The position numbers and the translations under genes were made by a program. The notes below the pieces were generated by a model that had not been told where the DNA came from, searched no databases, and saw only the letters and a program-made list of their open reading frames with translations. Positions 33,593 to 44,239 of a DNA stretch of 64,000 nt are shown one piece after another. Source of the stretch: Rhodocollybia butyracea (Eukaryota > Basidiomycota > Agaricomycetes > Agaricales > Omphalotaceae). The stretch is from assembly GCA_015501585.1 (NCBI GenBank), contig JADNRY010000277.1:16113-80112 (forward strand), given 5' to 3'. Each line of letters starts with the position of its first letter. Position 1 is the stretch's first letter.

Positions 33593-34919
33593 TCTCACTC
33601 CTCTGACAGCCCAAATTGCACTCACTGCACTCATTGCTCCAACAGCCTCAATTGCACTCACTGCTCCCATAGCTCCAACAGCCCCAATTGCTCCAATGAC
33701 CACCATTTTGCTCAATGCTCTCACTGCTCCAACAGCCCAAATTGCTTCAACGTCCCCCATTGCGCTACATCCCCAAGTCTTCTGACTGTACTGTTCTGCT
33801 GGCCTCTACTTGCCTTAATTTTTCTACATTTTCCTTTGCATTTATCCCAGTCATCCCATCTAATTTTCCTAAGTTTTCCTTTCCAATATCCCAAATGTTA
33901 CTTTCTAATTCACTAAGTTTTCACCTTTGATATCTATTGCACTTTTCCCCCTTTAAACCTTTTGTAAACCTCACTTTCCTTTGCTTCGCCTCATGATTCC
34001 TTAAGTTTTTCCTTTTCATTGATGTTGTTTATCATCTTATTGGAAACTTTCATATTTCTCATTTTCATTTGTTTTTCCTATCTTTACCAAAGGTTGTTCA
34101 CTCAAAATCAATTATTATCATGCCACTATGTGACTCCTTTGTCACATTTAATTTTCCTAAGTCTTTAACTTGTTCATGTGGATTATCTTGTACTTAGGGA
34201 ATACTTTCTTTAAATTGTTTTCCACTAGTTTGACCCTTGTTTTTCCACTATTCTGTCTAATTTCACCTTAAACATTTCCTAAGATATCCACCTTATGCTT
34301 ACAATTTTAAAATCTTATTGAATACTCCAATTCCCCCTGCTTTTCATAAGTTATTCCTTTGAATTATCATTGTTTGCCCTTTCTTATTTAAAACAAATGA
34401 GAAAAATCAGTTCCCTAAGTGTTTCCTAAAGATTTCATTTGTAACACAACTAACAATAATCATATGCAATGAACCATTTCCCTAAGTTTACCACAATGTT
34501 TCTCTAAACTACTTCACTTATTGATCCATCATTTTTTGACAGTTTTTGATATAAATTACCTAAGTTAGGCTAACTTAGGGAACTTTGCATGCAGTGTCTC
34601 CCAGGACAGTATAAGCTACTCCTGAGTCGTCTAAATGTACCTATTATACCAGGGTACAATGTCCTAGAAGCCTGTGGCCCACCCTGCCCTGGATGCTCTG
34701 ATACTTATCCTCTAATTTCGAAAAAATGAGGGTTTTTGATGAGAAAGTTCAAAGATCAATAAAGACTGATCTCCCAGGGGCCATCTAAATATATCTGAGA
34801 CTCAGAAAGGGTAGACAGCACATCAGGGCATCAGGGGATGAAAAGGATCACCCTTATCCATGCCAATCTGCATGTTATATCAAGCAATCTTTAGACTCAA
34901 CGCTTTTCATTGATTTCCT

Positions 34920-36160
34920 TTTATGGGCATACAGCTTTGGCCTCATCCACTACAATCAAAGGTTATCCAAAAGATATTTTGCAATCCAGCCCCTTCCCAC
35001 CACAGGATTGGCTTCATTTTAGGTGAGCAACCTATTCTGTGTATAAACAAAAGGTCTGGATGTCTACCACAAGCTATTGTCCTTAGGAAAAGAGTGTACA
35101 CAGTTTGTGTGTTCAGTTTTGTCATTTCTTAATTGGGTAGTGAAAACAGCTTTGACCTCATCCACTGCAAAAGATTTGTCATTTTTCAAATAAGTAATGA
35201 AATCAGCTTTGACCTCATCCACTGCAAATTTGTCACTTCTCAATTAGGCAATGGAAACAGCTTTGGCCTCATCCACTGCAAATGTTTTGAAATTGCCTAA
35301 TTAAGAAATAAAAGTCTATTGAAATAAAATTGCCTAATATAGTAATTTATAAAAATTTCCAAATGTATCTAACTCTATTAAAAAAACATAAAACCGGTTA
35401 AGGTGTTTGAAAATTGCCTTATTTGGAAATAAAAACAGCTTTGACCTCATCCACTGCAAAAATGGAAAAATTTCCTAATTTAGTAATTTTTAAATTGGCT
35501 GGGGTCATGACTTAGGCCAGGTAGGTCATGACCTAGGTCAAGTTGGTCATGACCTAGTTCACCCAGGTCATGACCTAGGTCAGGTAGGTCATGACCTAGT
35601 TCACCCAGGTCATGACCTAGGTCAAGTAGGTATGACCTAGGTCAGGTAGGTCATGACCTAGTTCACCCAGGTCATGACCTAAAAAGTAGGTCATGACCTA
35701 AAAATAGGTGAGGGAGGGGATGGTCTAGGTGAGGGAGGGGATGGTCTAGGAGGGGGAGGGTATAGTCTAGGAGGGGATATATAGTTAGTTTAAGAGGTGA
35801 AGGGTGAGAGTGGAGGATGGTGAGATAGAGAATATAAGCAAGAATGAAATATCATAGAATCATGACAAGAAATGTGTAGTAACATATTGGGATTATTGGG
35901 ATTTTTTACATATCTGTAGATTATGACAAGATCAAGCTAAGTCACAGTGCCCTGTGCTGGGTTGTCAGGCAAGAATGTGACTTACCTGACCTAGCTGATT
36001 CAGGTATGCCCTGCCCCACCTAGGCCATATCCTATCTCACCCCAGGCCATGATCTACCAACCCCAGGAAAAGACCAACCTGACCTAGGTCATGACCAATT
36101 TGTTAGGTCATGACCTAATTCCCAGGTCATGACCTAAATCCCAAGGTCATGACCTAGCTG
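34920..36160. repeat. Right-arm repeat blocks of element A
   Basis: Inverted counterpart of the left arm: the 60-70 bp GTGGATGAGGTCAAAGCTG repeats (34920-35465), then AGGTCATGACCT palindromes (35500-36160). The right arm holds an about 40-bp stretch (around 35300-35340) missing from the left arm but present in both arms of element A2. Confidence 0.65.
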
Positions 36161-36252
36161 CCCGGGTTTTGCCTAGGTTTTTGGGTCTTTTTAGTAAGGT
36201 CAATGTAACAAAAGTGCAGACTAATAAGACCAAATATGTGGTTGCCTGAAGT

Positions 36253-36567
36253 GCATTTAGGGTCTTACCCCACCATTCCCGATACGAACCTATAGACTTA
36301 CCCGAGGATATACATGATCTCATTGACTTGACCAAGGATCAGTTAGACACCATGGTAAACAATGGTGATGACAATGAAAGTTTCTTGCCCTCAACTTGAC
36401 TGCTAAGACCAGTGCTCCATAGAACGTCCCCACGGGATCGTGACACCTCCTGACTTGGTGATCTTTAGAAAGTAATTTAACTTCATGCACTTCGCAAAGC
36501 CCATTTATATCTTGATCGAATTTAAGTGTGTAGAGTTTCCTCGAGCTCCAGATCAACTCAAATCTAG
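36253..36567 (+). mobile_element. Ty3-B: pol tail joined to leader sequence
   Basis: 36253-36375 matches Ty3-A 8116-8235 (end of integrase and acidic tail). At about 36376 it jumps to sequence equivalent to Ty3-A 1578 onward (R/U5-like leader), so the rest of the tail, 3' UTR and U3 are missing. It ends at the target copy tctag (36563-36567) of a solo LTR. Many differences from Ty3-A are CpG transitions. Confidence 0.8.
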
Positions 36568-37404
36568 TGTTACGTTCATGCCTTTCCATCATTATTCCGA
36601 GATGTTCCGACTCATTCCGAGACTCTCCGCGACTCCCTCACCTTCTCTCACGGTCTCTTACGGCTCCAATAGCTCCCACAACCTCTGGTGGCTCCAAAAC
36701 TCCATTCTCTATTTTATACCTTTGGACTTCACAAATTCACTCCTACTTCGGCACTCACATTTCCGACGCCTTTATTGGCCATACCTTCGGCCCAATATAT
36801 CGGCGGGCTCTTTCGGTACTCATTGCTTTCCCACGGCGGTCCGCAGTGCACCAATGTTCATCTCTTTTGTCTTTTCTACTCTATTGCTTATTGTTTTATC
36901 ATTTGTATTGATTCCACCTCGTTCCGGCCTTGGCATTACCTCGGTCCGACTTTATTGTCTTTATTTAACAATTAGGTCACTTGTATTTAAGCTAGGTACT
37001 TTGTACTATTGTTCCTCAGCCAAAAATCACGAGTTACATGAGTAATCAAGCTATACCAGTTATTGCACACTTTTCCGAGCTTTCCTTAAGTCTTTCTTTG
37101 TTCCTTATTCTCGCTGTTCTGTCTGATACCGGCCGACTCGGCTCGGTCCCTACCTCGGACATACCTCGGACTATTCTCACGCCTATACCTCGGTCCGATC
37201 TCGGCGATTCCTTGCACTTTACTTCCTCCCCTTCTGGGACAGCCTTGGTGGTGTGTTGGGGGTGTTGCTAATAGCTTCACCGAAGTCCCACTGTTTCCTT
37301 GGCCTTGTAGTCTATTCCGGATATCATTCCCACTATCCTGATCTTGCCTTTCGGCCCTACATCCGCTCTGCATCCATTCCCGCATAGGTTGCATGACCTT
37401 GTCA
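36568..37404. mobile_element. Solo LTR (837 bp) inside Ty3-B
   Basis: The segment starts TGTTACGTTCATGCC, ends TTGTCA and is flanked by the 5-bp duplication tctag (36563-36567 and 37405-37409). Comparison with Ty3-A around 1765 shows it is an insertion. The TG...CA ends and 5-bp duplication identify an LTR left by recombination between the two LTRs of a different retrotransposon family. Its interior has no gene. Confidence 0.88.
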
Positions 37405-38091
37405 TCTAGTCACTTCCTTAGAGGGGACGGTTTCTAGTAAGGGATTATTTGGCTCCAGAGTGAGGGTTCCTTAGTTGACTTCTTCACGAAGTTAGACAAG
37501 CCACACTGCATGCAAATCACCATAAATTTTGTTGGAAATAGTAAAATTATGTTAAACTTGTATGAAACTTCATGCAATTTTAACATAATCTTACTATCTG
37601 CACACAAGTTTAACATAATTTTACCACTTCCACAAAAAGTTATGCTGATTTGCAGCAGTGCCACTAAGAGTGTGGTACAAGTTCCTAGTGATTAAGTTCA
37701 CTCACAATATTGTGGCTTGGCCCAGAGTTTGGTCAAGGACTTTACGGCGTCACAGCAGCTAGTGCCAGAGTTTGCCTAGGAGAATCTTAGTTTTGTTGTA
37801 GTGGTTTTGGTTTTGGTTAATTGATTTGGACATACACATCTGGTTCCCTCGTACACTTGTACACCCAACTAGGCTTCTCTTGAATTAGTTCTAAGAGTTG
37901 TCTAAGCTTAGTTACCCATGTTAGCGCTACAGTCTTAAACCTGGAGCAGTCGCGTGCAAGACTTTCCCTCGGGAATCTCTGACAACCCGCCCTCGCTCCC
38001 TTACATATCAATAGTCTGGTTAGGTGTGGTAGTGTTTTTGTTAGGTTGTTTATAGCACCTTTCGCATACCTACACGTAAATACCCAAATAA
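37405..38091 (+). mobile_element. Ty3-B leader and start of the gag region
   Basis: Colinear with Ty3-A from about 1768 to 2362 apart from the MITE at 37504 and the missing duplicated block (Ty3-A 1967-2037). The homology stops abruptly at about 38091 in the hydrophobic ORF region, so the remainder of this copy is deleted. Confidence 0.8.
37504..37660. mobile_element. CACTA-type MITE (157 bp)
   Basis: Ends CACTGCATGCAAATCA and inverted CACTGCTGCAAATCA, with the 3-bp duplication CCA at 37501-37503 and 37661-37663. The uninterrupted site exists in Ty3-A near 1860. The interior has repeated acataattttac/gtaaaattatg words. The CACTGCATGCAAA start is shared with giant element B, so both may use the same transposase. 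Confidence 0.85.
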
Positions 38092-38104
38092 CGAGGAGCT
38101 GGGG

Positions 38105-38714
38105 TTGGAGTATGCAGAACTAAGAGCTCTTGGGGCTGAAGCCAGCATGGGGGTCGATGTAGATAATCTGGAGGCCAAAGCTGGGGTAGTTGTTGGCGTA
38201 TATGTATTGGTTGACATAGCTACTCTGGAGGCCAAAGCTGGCGTGTATGGCGATGATAGACCTGACTGGGTAGATCTGGTGGAGCTTGAGGGTGTAAACA
38301 TTTTTGCACTGTTGGGATGGAAGTTCATACTCCAGGTCAAACGCATGTGGACATGTTGGACATCAGGATGGTCCAAGTTGAAGCCCATGATGTTGGTAAG
38401 GTTGTGCTTCAGAGACCGCATCCAAGTACTTTTTGACAATAACTCTTCGGTCAGGCAGAGGGTACTTGCACATGATGAACTTGGTTGCCTGGCCGCATTC
38501 TCTGGTACCGCAAAGTCAAAGAACATTGTCAGTGCCGTATTGTCGCAGGCTTTGTCTATCTCACCTGCACCATGAAGTTGGCAAAGGTGTTCCCACATTT
38601 GCTGGCTCTCTCGCCGAGACTAATGGTTAAAGGGTGCTTGGTGGTGCCGTTTTGGGGGTCTCTGCACTGCTGGAACTCGTCAAGATCAAACTCCTGGATT
38701 TTCTTATGGGCCAT
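38105..38714 (-). pseudogene. Unrecognised pseudogene
   Basis: The minus-strand ATG at 38714 opens 52 codons beginning MAHKKIQEFDLDEFQQC and ends at TAG (38556). Further on, a second frame has KFIMCKYPLPDRRVIVKKYL and, after a TGA, CPTCPHAFDLEYELP and a Tyr/Asn-rich end stopping near 38110. The composition looks protein-coding, but the frame is interrupted by at least two stops and a shift. I do not know the family. Confidence 0.4.
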
Positions 38715-39091
38715 TGCAGTTATAAAAAAATACCCAGCAAGGCCTTGGCGCGCTCCGGAGTACTGGGGGCTAAAAGAGGAAGTGGCGTGCGTGCGGTGGG
38801 TTTGTCTTTGTAAACAGCGGTATAGGCCATTATGGTAGGTGCCATAAAACAGAATACTGTGCTGTACTTATAAGTTTATTCAGGAAATTAATGGATAAGG
38901 TGAAGTTGAATTAAGATGCCAGAGCTGTGGAATGCACAGTCCGGCCTAGTCTGACCTTCTGTCTGAAACAAGGTCTGTGCTACCACCCTGATCATAATCA
39001 GATTTCTCAGATTAATGGGCAGGTAAGGAAAAACAAATATGTCTCAATATCCTGGCCCTGAGACTCCCTGAGATAGCCTGAGATGTTTCTC
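38715..39091. other. Non-coding flank of element A2
   Basis: No gene is visible; it would include the promoter of the pseudogene. It ends with the target copy gatgtttctc (39082-39091). Confidence 0.4.
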
Positions 39092-42000
39092 AGTTCAGTC
39101 ACCCACATATTTGGTCTTATTAGTCTACACTTTTGTTACATTGACCTTACTAAAAAGACTCAAAAACCTAGGCAAAACCCAGGCAGCTAGGTCATGACCT
39201 GGGAATTAGGTCATGACCTAAAAAATTGATCATGACCTAGGTCAGGTTGGTCTTTTCCTGGGGTTGGTAGGTCATGGCCTGGGTGAGATAGGATATGGCC
39301 TAGGTGGGGCAGGGCATGGTCTAGGTGAGGGAGGGCATGGTCTAGGTGGGGCAGGGCATGGTCTAGGTGAGGGAGGGTATGGTCTAGGAGGGGGAGATAT
39401 AGTCTAAGAGGTGTAGGGTGAGAGTGGAGGATGGTGAGATACAGAATATAAACAAGAATGAAATATCATAGAATAATGACTTGAAATTTTTAGAAACATA
39501 TTGGGATTTTTTACATATCTGTAGATTATGACAAGATTAAGCTAAGTCACAGTGCCCTGTTGTGGGTGGTCAGGGAAGCATGGGACTTACCTGACCTAGC
39601 TGATTTAGGTCATGACCTGGGTGAACTAGGTCATGACCTACCTAGCCAAGGTCATGACCTACCTGACCTAGGTCATGACCTACCTGACCTAGGTCATGAC
39701 CTACCTAACCTGGGTCATGACCTACCTGACCTAGGTCATGACCCAGGCCAATTTAAAAATTACTAAATTAGGAAATTTTTCAATTTTTGCAGTGGACAAG
39801 GTCAAAGCTGATTTTATTACCAAATAAGGCAATTTTCAAACACCTTAACCGGTTTTATGTTTTTTTAATAAAGTTAGATATATTTGAAAATTTTTATAAA
39901 TTACTATATTAGGCAATTTTATTTCAATAGACTTTTATTTCTTAATTAGGCAATTTCAAAACTTTTGCAGTGGATGAGGCCAAAGCTGTTTCCATTGCCT
40001 AATTGAGAAGTGACAAATTTGCAGTGGATGAGGTCAAAGCTGATTTCATTACTTATTTGAAAAATGACAAATCTTTTGCAGTGGATGAGGTCAAAGCTGA
40101 TTTCACTACCTAATTAAGAAATGACAAAACTGAACACACAAACTATGTACACTCTTTCCCTAAGGACAATAGCTTGTGGTAAACATCCAGACCTTTTGTT
40201 TATACACAGAATAGGTTGCTCACCTAAAATGAAGCCAATCCTGTGGTGGGAAGGGGCTGGATTGCAAAATATTTTTTGGATAACCTTTGGTTGTAGTGGA
40301 TGAGGCCAAAGCTGTATGCCCATAAAAGGAAATCAATGAAAAGCGTTGAGTCTAAAGATTGCTTGATATAACATGCAGATTGGCATGGATAAGGGTGATC
40401 CTTTTCATCCCCTGATGTCCTGATATGTTGTCTACCCTTTCTGAGTTTCAGATATATTTAGATGGCCCCTGGGAGATCAGTCTTTATTGATCTTTGAACT
40501 TTCTCATCAAAAACCCTCATTTTTTCGAAATCAGAGGATAAGTATCAGAGTATCCAGGGCAGGGTGATAGGTACATTCAGACGATTCAGGAGTAGCTTAT
40601 ATTGTCCTGGGAGAGTGGGTAATAATTGATCTCTGTATATGTATGCATAAATTTGCTGTTTTGACCATCAAATCATTAATAGGGGCAGCTGTAGGCAAGG
40701 GATTGCAGAGAAACTCGAGGAATAGTGTACCAGGACCTGATATAGCATTTCTATAGCAAAATATTCTAACTATCTGAGGTTCAAGGTTTTTGACACAAGT
40801 ATCAGACACTTAAGAACCCAGGACTACTGGTACATCAAGATAAGGGAAGGGGTTGTCAGGGAAAGGTTCTGATATCAATCTATGTGCTCCTAACATGCTA
40901 TATGCCAAGCTAGACAGTCTACTCTTGCCTACAGCTCCCACTATTAATGATTTAACAGGCAAAAAAGCGAAATTTATGCCTAATTAGACACATATCACTT
41001 ATTACCCACTCCCCCAGCATAGTATAAGCTACTCCTGAGTCGTCTAAATGTACCTATTATACCAGGGTACAATGTCCTAGAAGCCTGTGGCCCACCCTGC
41101 CCTGGATGCTCTGATACTTATCCTCTAATTTCGAAAAAATGAGGGTTTTTGATGAGAAAGTTCAAAGATCAATAAAAGACTGATCTCCCAGGGGCCATCT
41201 AAATATATCTGAAACTCAGAAAGGGTAGACAACATATCAGGACATCAGGGGATGAAAAGGATCACCCTTATCCATGCCAATCTGCATGTTATATCAAGCA
41301 ATCTTTAGACTCAACGCTTTTCATTGATTTCCTTTTATGGGCATACAGCTTTGGCCTCATCCACTACAACCAAAGGTTATCCAAAAAATATTTTGCAATC
41401 CAGCCCCTTCCCACCACAGGATTGGCTTCATTTTAGGTGAGCAACCTATTCTGTGTATAAACAAAAGGTCTGGATGTTTACCACAAGCTATTGTCCTTAG
41501 GGAAAGAGTGTACATAGTTTGTGTGTTCAGTTTTGTCATTTCTTAATTAGGTAGTGAAATCAGCTTTGACCTCATCCACTGCAAAAGATTTGTCATTTTT
41601 CAAATAAGTAATGAAATCAGCTTTGACCTCATCCACTGCAAATTTGTCACTTCTCAATTAGGCAATGGAAACAGCTTTGGCCTCATCCACTGCAAAAGTT
41701 TTGAAATTGCCTAATTAAGAAATAAAAGTCTATTGAAATAAAATTGCCTAATATAGTAATTTATAAAAATTTTCAAATATATCTAACTTTATTAAAAAAA
41801 ACATAAAACCGGTTAAGGTGTTTGAAAATTGCCTTATTTGGTAATAAAATCAGCTTTGACCTTGTCCACTGCAAAAATTGAAAAATTTCCTAATTTAGTA
41901 ATTTTTAAATTGGCCTGGGTCATGACCTAGGCCAGGTAGGTCATGACCTAGGCCAGGTAGGTCATGACCTAGGCTAGGTAGGTCATGACCTAAATCAGCT

Positions 42001-42573
42001 AGGTCAGGTAAGTCCCATGCTTCCCTGACCACCCACAACAGGGCACTGTGACTTAGCTTAATCTTGTCATAATCTACAGATATGTAAAAAATCCCAATAT
42101 GTTTCTAAAAATTTCAAGTCATTATTCTATGATATTTCATTCTTGTTTATATTCTGTATCTCACCATCCTCCACTCTCACCCTACACCTCTTAGACTATA
42201 TCTCCCCCTCCTAGACCATACCCTCCTCCTCCCAGACTATACCCTCCTCCTCCTTAGTAGACCATACCCTCCCTCACCTAGACCATGCCCTCCCTCACCT
42301 AGACCATGCCCTCCCTCACCTAGACCATGCCCTGCCCCACCTAGGCCATATCCTATCTCACCCCAGGCCATGACCTACCAACCCCAGGAAAAGACCAACC
42401 TGACCTAGGTCATGACCAATTTGTTAGGTCATGACCTAATTCCCAGGTCATGACCTAAATCCCAAGGTCATGACCTAGCTGCCTGGGTTTTGCCTAGGTT
42501 TTTGGGTCTTTTTAGTAAGGTCAATGTAACAAAAGTGTAGACTAATAAGACCAAATATGTGGTTGCCTGAAGT
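39092..42573. mobile_element. MULE-like palindromic element A2 (3.5 kb)
   Basis: Starts AGTTCAGTCACCCACATATT and ends, inverted, ACTTCAGGCAACCACATATT. A perfect 10-bp duplication gatgtttctc lies at 39082-39091 and 42574-42583. The left arm (39092-40610) and right arm (41014-42573) are near-complete inverted copies, and the 400-bp loop is itself an inverted repeat, so the whole element is one palindrome. It has the same AGGTCATGACCT and 60-70 bp repeats as element A and no transposase. Confidence 0.85.
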
Positions 42574-42583
42574 GATGTTTCTC

Positions 42584-43713
42584 TTGTTCTCGTTTCGCAT
42601 GCTAACCTGTCTCTACCCCACCGTCCTGATGCCCACCATTTTCTCACACCCCCTTGTCCTCACACCACCATGCCTTCATGCCAACCGTGTCCTCATGCCC
42701 AACCATGTCCTCATGCGCACAATGTCTTCATTTCAAAGCCAATCTGGCATCACGCCCACCTTCATTTTGAAGTTTCAAAGAACATCCTGTTGAACAATGA
42801 ATCGTGGTGAGTTGCTCGAGTTCTAGACTTTTTTTTTTTTTTTTTTTGGTTGACCATTCTTTCTGTTTCAATATTTACAGGTCTGTCTCAATGCATATTC
42901 AGAAGTTGTGGTGAGTCATTTATATTTGAAAATTGTTTCATGAAACTGTTGTCTCCTTCAGATTAAGGGCTTACTTGTTTTGTTGTACTATTACTTCAAG
43001 GTTATCAGTCAGATTACTATTACTTTGGTACAGCTGTTTAAACTGGTTTAAATAGGGTATTATTCTATGACTTTGTTATTGCTCAGCACTTAGTAGTTTC
43101 TTATTACTTCCACTACAGCTGTTTAAAACTGGTTAAACTGGTTTAAACCTCAAGCAGTGGTAGTACCTCATGGTTTAAACCAGTTTAAACCATGCAGGAG
43201 TTGAAATTATTTGTGTCTCAGCATTGGTTTAAACTGGTTTAAACCTGATCAAACCAATATAACTGGTCCTGCTTCCAATGAATCACCAGTAATTCACTAG
43301 TTTAAAACCAGTTTAAACCAGTTTAACAGGCTATTCAACCACAAGTTTAACCACTGTGGAGCCAGTAATTGACCATTCTTGCTCTGGTTTAACTGGTTTA
43401 ACTGGCTGTTTAAGCAGTCTTTAAGCAGTCTTTCTGCCACTGATTATGAGGCCTGGTTTAAACGGTTAAACCATTTTTTTAACGTGTTGACCTCTGGTTT
43501 AACAGAGCTAATCTGGTTACTGACATTCTACCCCAAAAGGTCATGTTCTGCCCTGTCTGGTGTGTCCCTACCCATCCCAGAGCATCTAAAAAAATCATCC
43601 CAGGTCATGACCTGGGCCCCACCCAGGACATGCCCAGGATTCTGCTTCAAATTAGTCAGGTCAATGTAACAAAATTGTCATCTAAGTAGAGGGAAATATT
43701 GGTTGCCTGAAGT
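42584..43713. other. Region with GGTTTAAACC word array ending in a third A-type terminus
   Basis: After a poly-T run (about 42828-42847), 43020-43510 contains many copies of TTTAAAC in direct and inverted order (ggtttaaactggtttaaac). The segment ends gtcaatgtaacaaaa…ggttgcctgaagt at 43713, matching the right terminus of elements A and A2. No matching left end is visible nearby. I infer a diverged, partly deleted relative. The 96-codon frame at 43379 is derived from the word array and is not a gene. Confidence 0.5.
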
Positions 43714-44239
43714 GAGGTTGACATATATACTCTGGTCAACTCCTGAAGTTAGGGCTTGAGTGGGCCTTATACCCAAGTTAACCTGAGGTTGGTCTATATA
43801 CTCAAGTCAACTTAAGTATTTCAGACCTTTCCTGATGTTATACAGTACATGGATCTATGGTGCAAGTACTTGGGGCCTAAAAGGCTTCACTTGTGACCTG
43901 CGCCAGACCCGTGGGAAACAAGTCAGAGATCTGCAAGGATTTTCACAAGCATACTTGTGAGTATACATCAGTCATATGGTATACTGTACCAATTTGATCA
44001 CTTCATAAACACGTGATGTAAGTGCCCAATTAAATCCAGAAAAAAATCACAAAATTCAGAAGAAAAATAATGCCGGGGTTTTTGGAAAACGCGTGTGACC
44101 TATGAATTACAAAGTGATCAAAATGGTACAGTAGTAGTAACTAGAACCTGTACGTCAAGTACCTATTTACATCAATTCCATACTGTGTTATGAAGTGCTA
44201 GTAAATACATCCTGACACAGGTTTCCAGTTGCTCACTGG
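43714..44239. other. Non-coding spacer with a small inverted repeat
   Basis: No gene. Segments at 43979-44005 (tatactgtaccaatttgatc) and 44104-44135 (complement) form an inverted repeat around about 100 bp, possibly a small MITE. Confidence 0.4.

Larger units (their letters stand above)
16532..34596. mobile_element. CACTA-like giant element B (18.1 kb with nested insertions)
   Basis: The left end CACTGCATGCAAAGTTCCC is exactly inverted at 34578-34596. The inverted arms remain similar for about 1 kb (16532-17390 and about 33600-34596). Flanking TCT occurs at 16529-16531 and 34597-34599, a 3-bp duplication. CACTG ends, a 3-bp duplication and subterminal repeats (dozens of cttaggaaa-like words in each arm) are characteristic of CACTA/CMC elements. 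A 157-bp MITE with the same ends lies at 37504. No transposase ORF is present. The interior consists of 36-bp minisatellite arrays, a 1.5-kb unique segment and nested elements. Removing it restores a centre like that of element A2 at 41013. Confidence 0.7.
14486..36252. mobile_element. MULE-like giant palindromic element A (21.8 kb including nested insertions)
   Basis: The left end AGTTCAGTCACCCACATATT is matched by the inverted right end (ACTTCAGGCAACCACATATT on the complement). The arms stay complementary for about 1.6 kb each (14486-16110 and 34600-36252). Flanks carry gcatttag, duplicated as 14477-14484 and 36253-36260, with a ninth position c/g. The sister element at 39092 has a 10-bp duplication. 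Long terminal inverted repeats with 9-10 bp duplications are typical of Mutator-like elements, but no transposase is present, so the superfamily is inferred. Each arm holds AGGTCATGACCT palindromes, G-rich repeats and about five copies of a 60-70 bp repeat (word GTGGATGAGGTCAAAGCTG). It was mobilised in trans, if at all. Confidence 0.75.

Noticed and set aside
14986..36160. AGGTCA half-sites as nuclear-receptor response elements
   Set aside because: Fungi lack that receptor class; the words are transposon subterminal repeats.
15587..41546. Identical 69-codon ORFs in four places (15587, 34923, 40114, 41337)
   Set aside because: The identity reflects repeated arm DNA within each element; both strands are open, and there are no protein-like motifs.
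42828..42847. Poly-T run as the poly-A tail of a LINE/SINE on the minus strand
   Set aside because: No RT or endonuclease ORF and no target duplication was found beside it.
43020..43510. Telomere-like repeats (TTTAAAC)
   Set aside because: The word occurs in both orientations at irregular spacing, unlike a telomere array.
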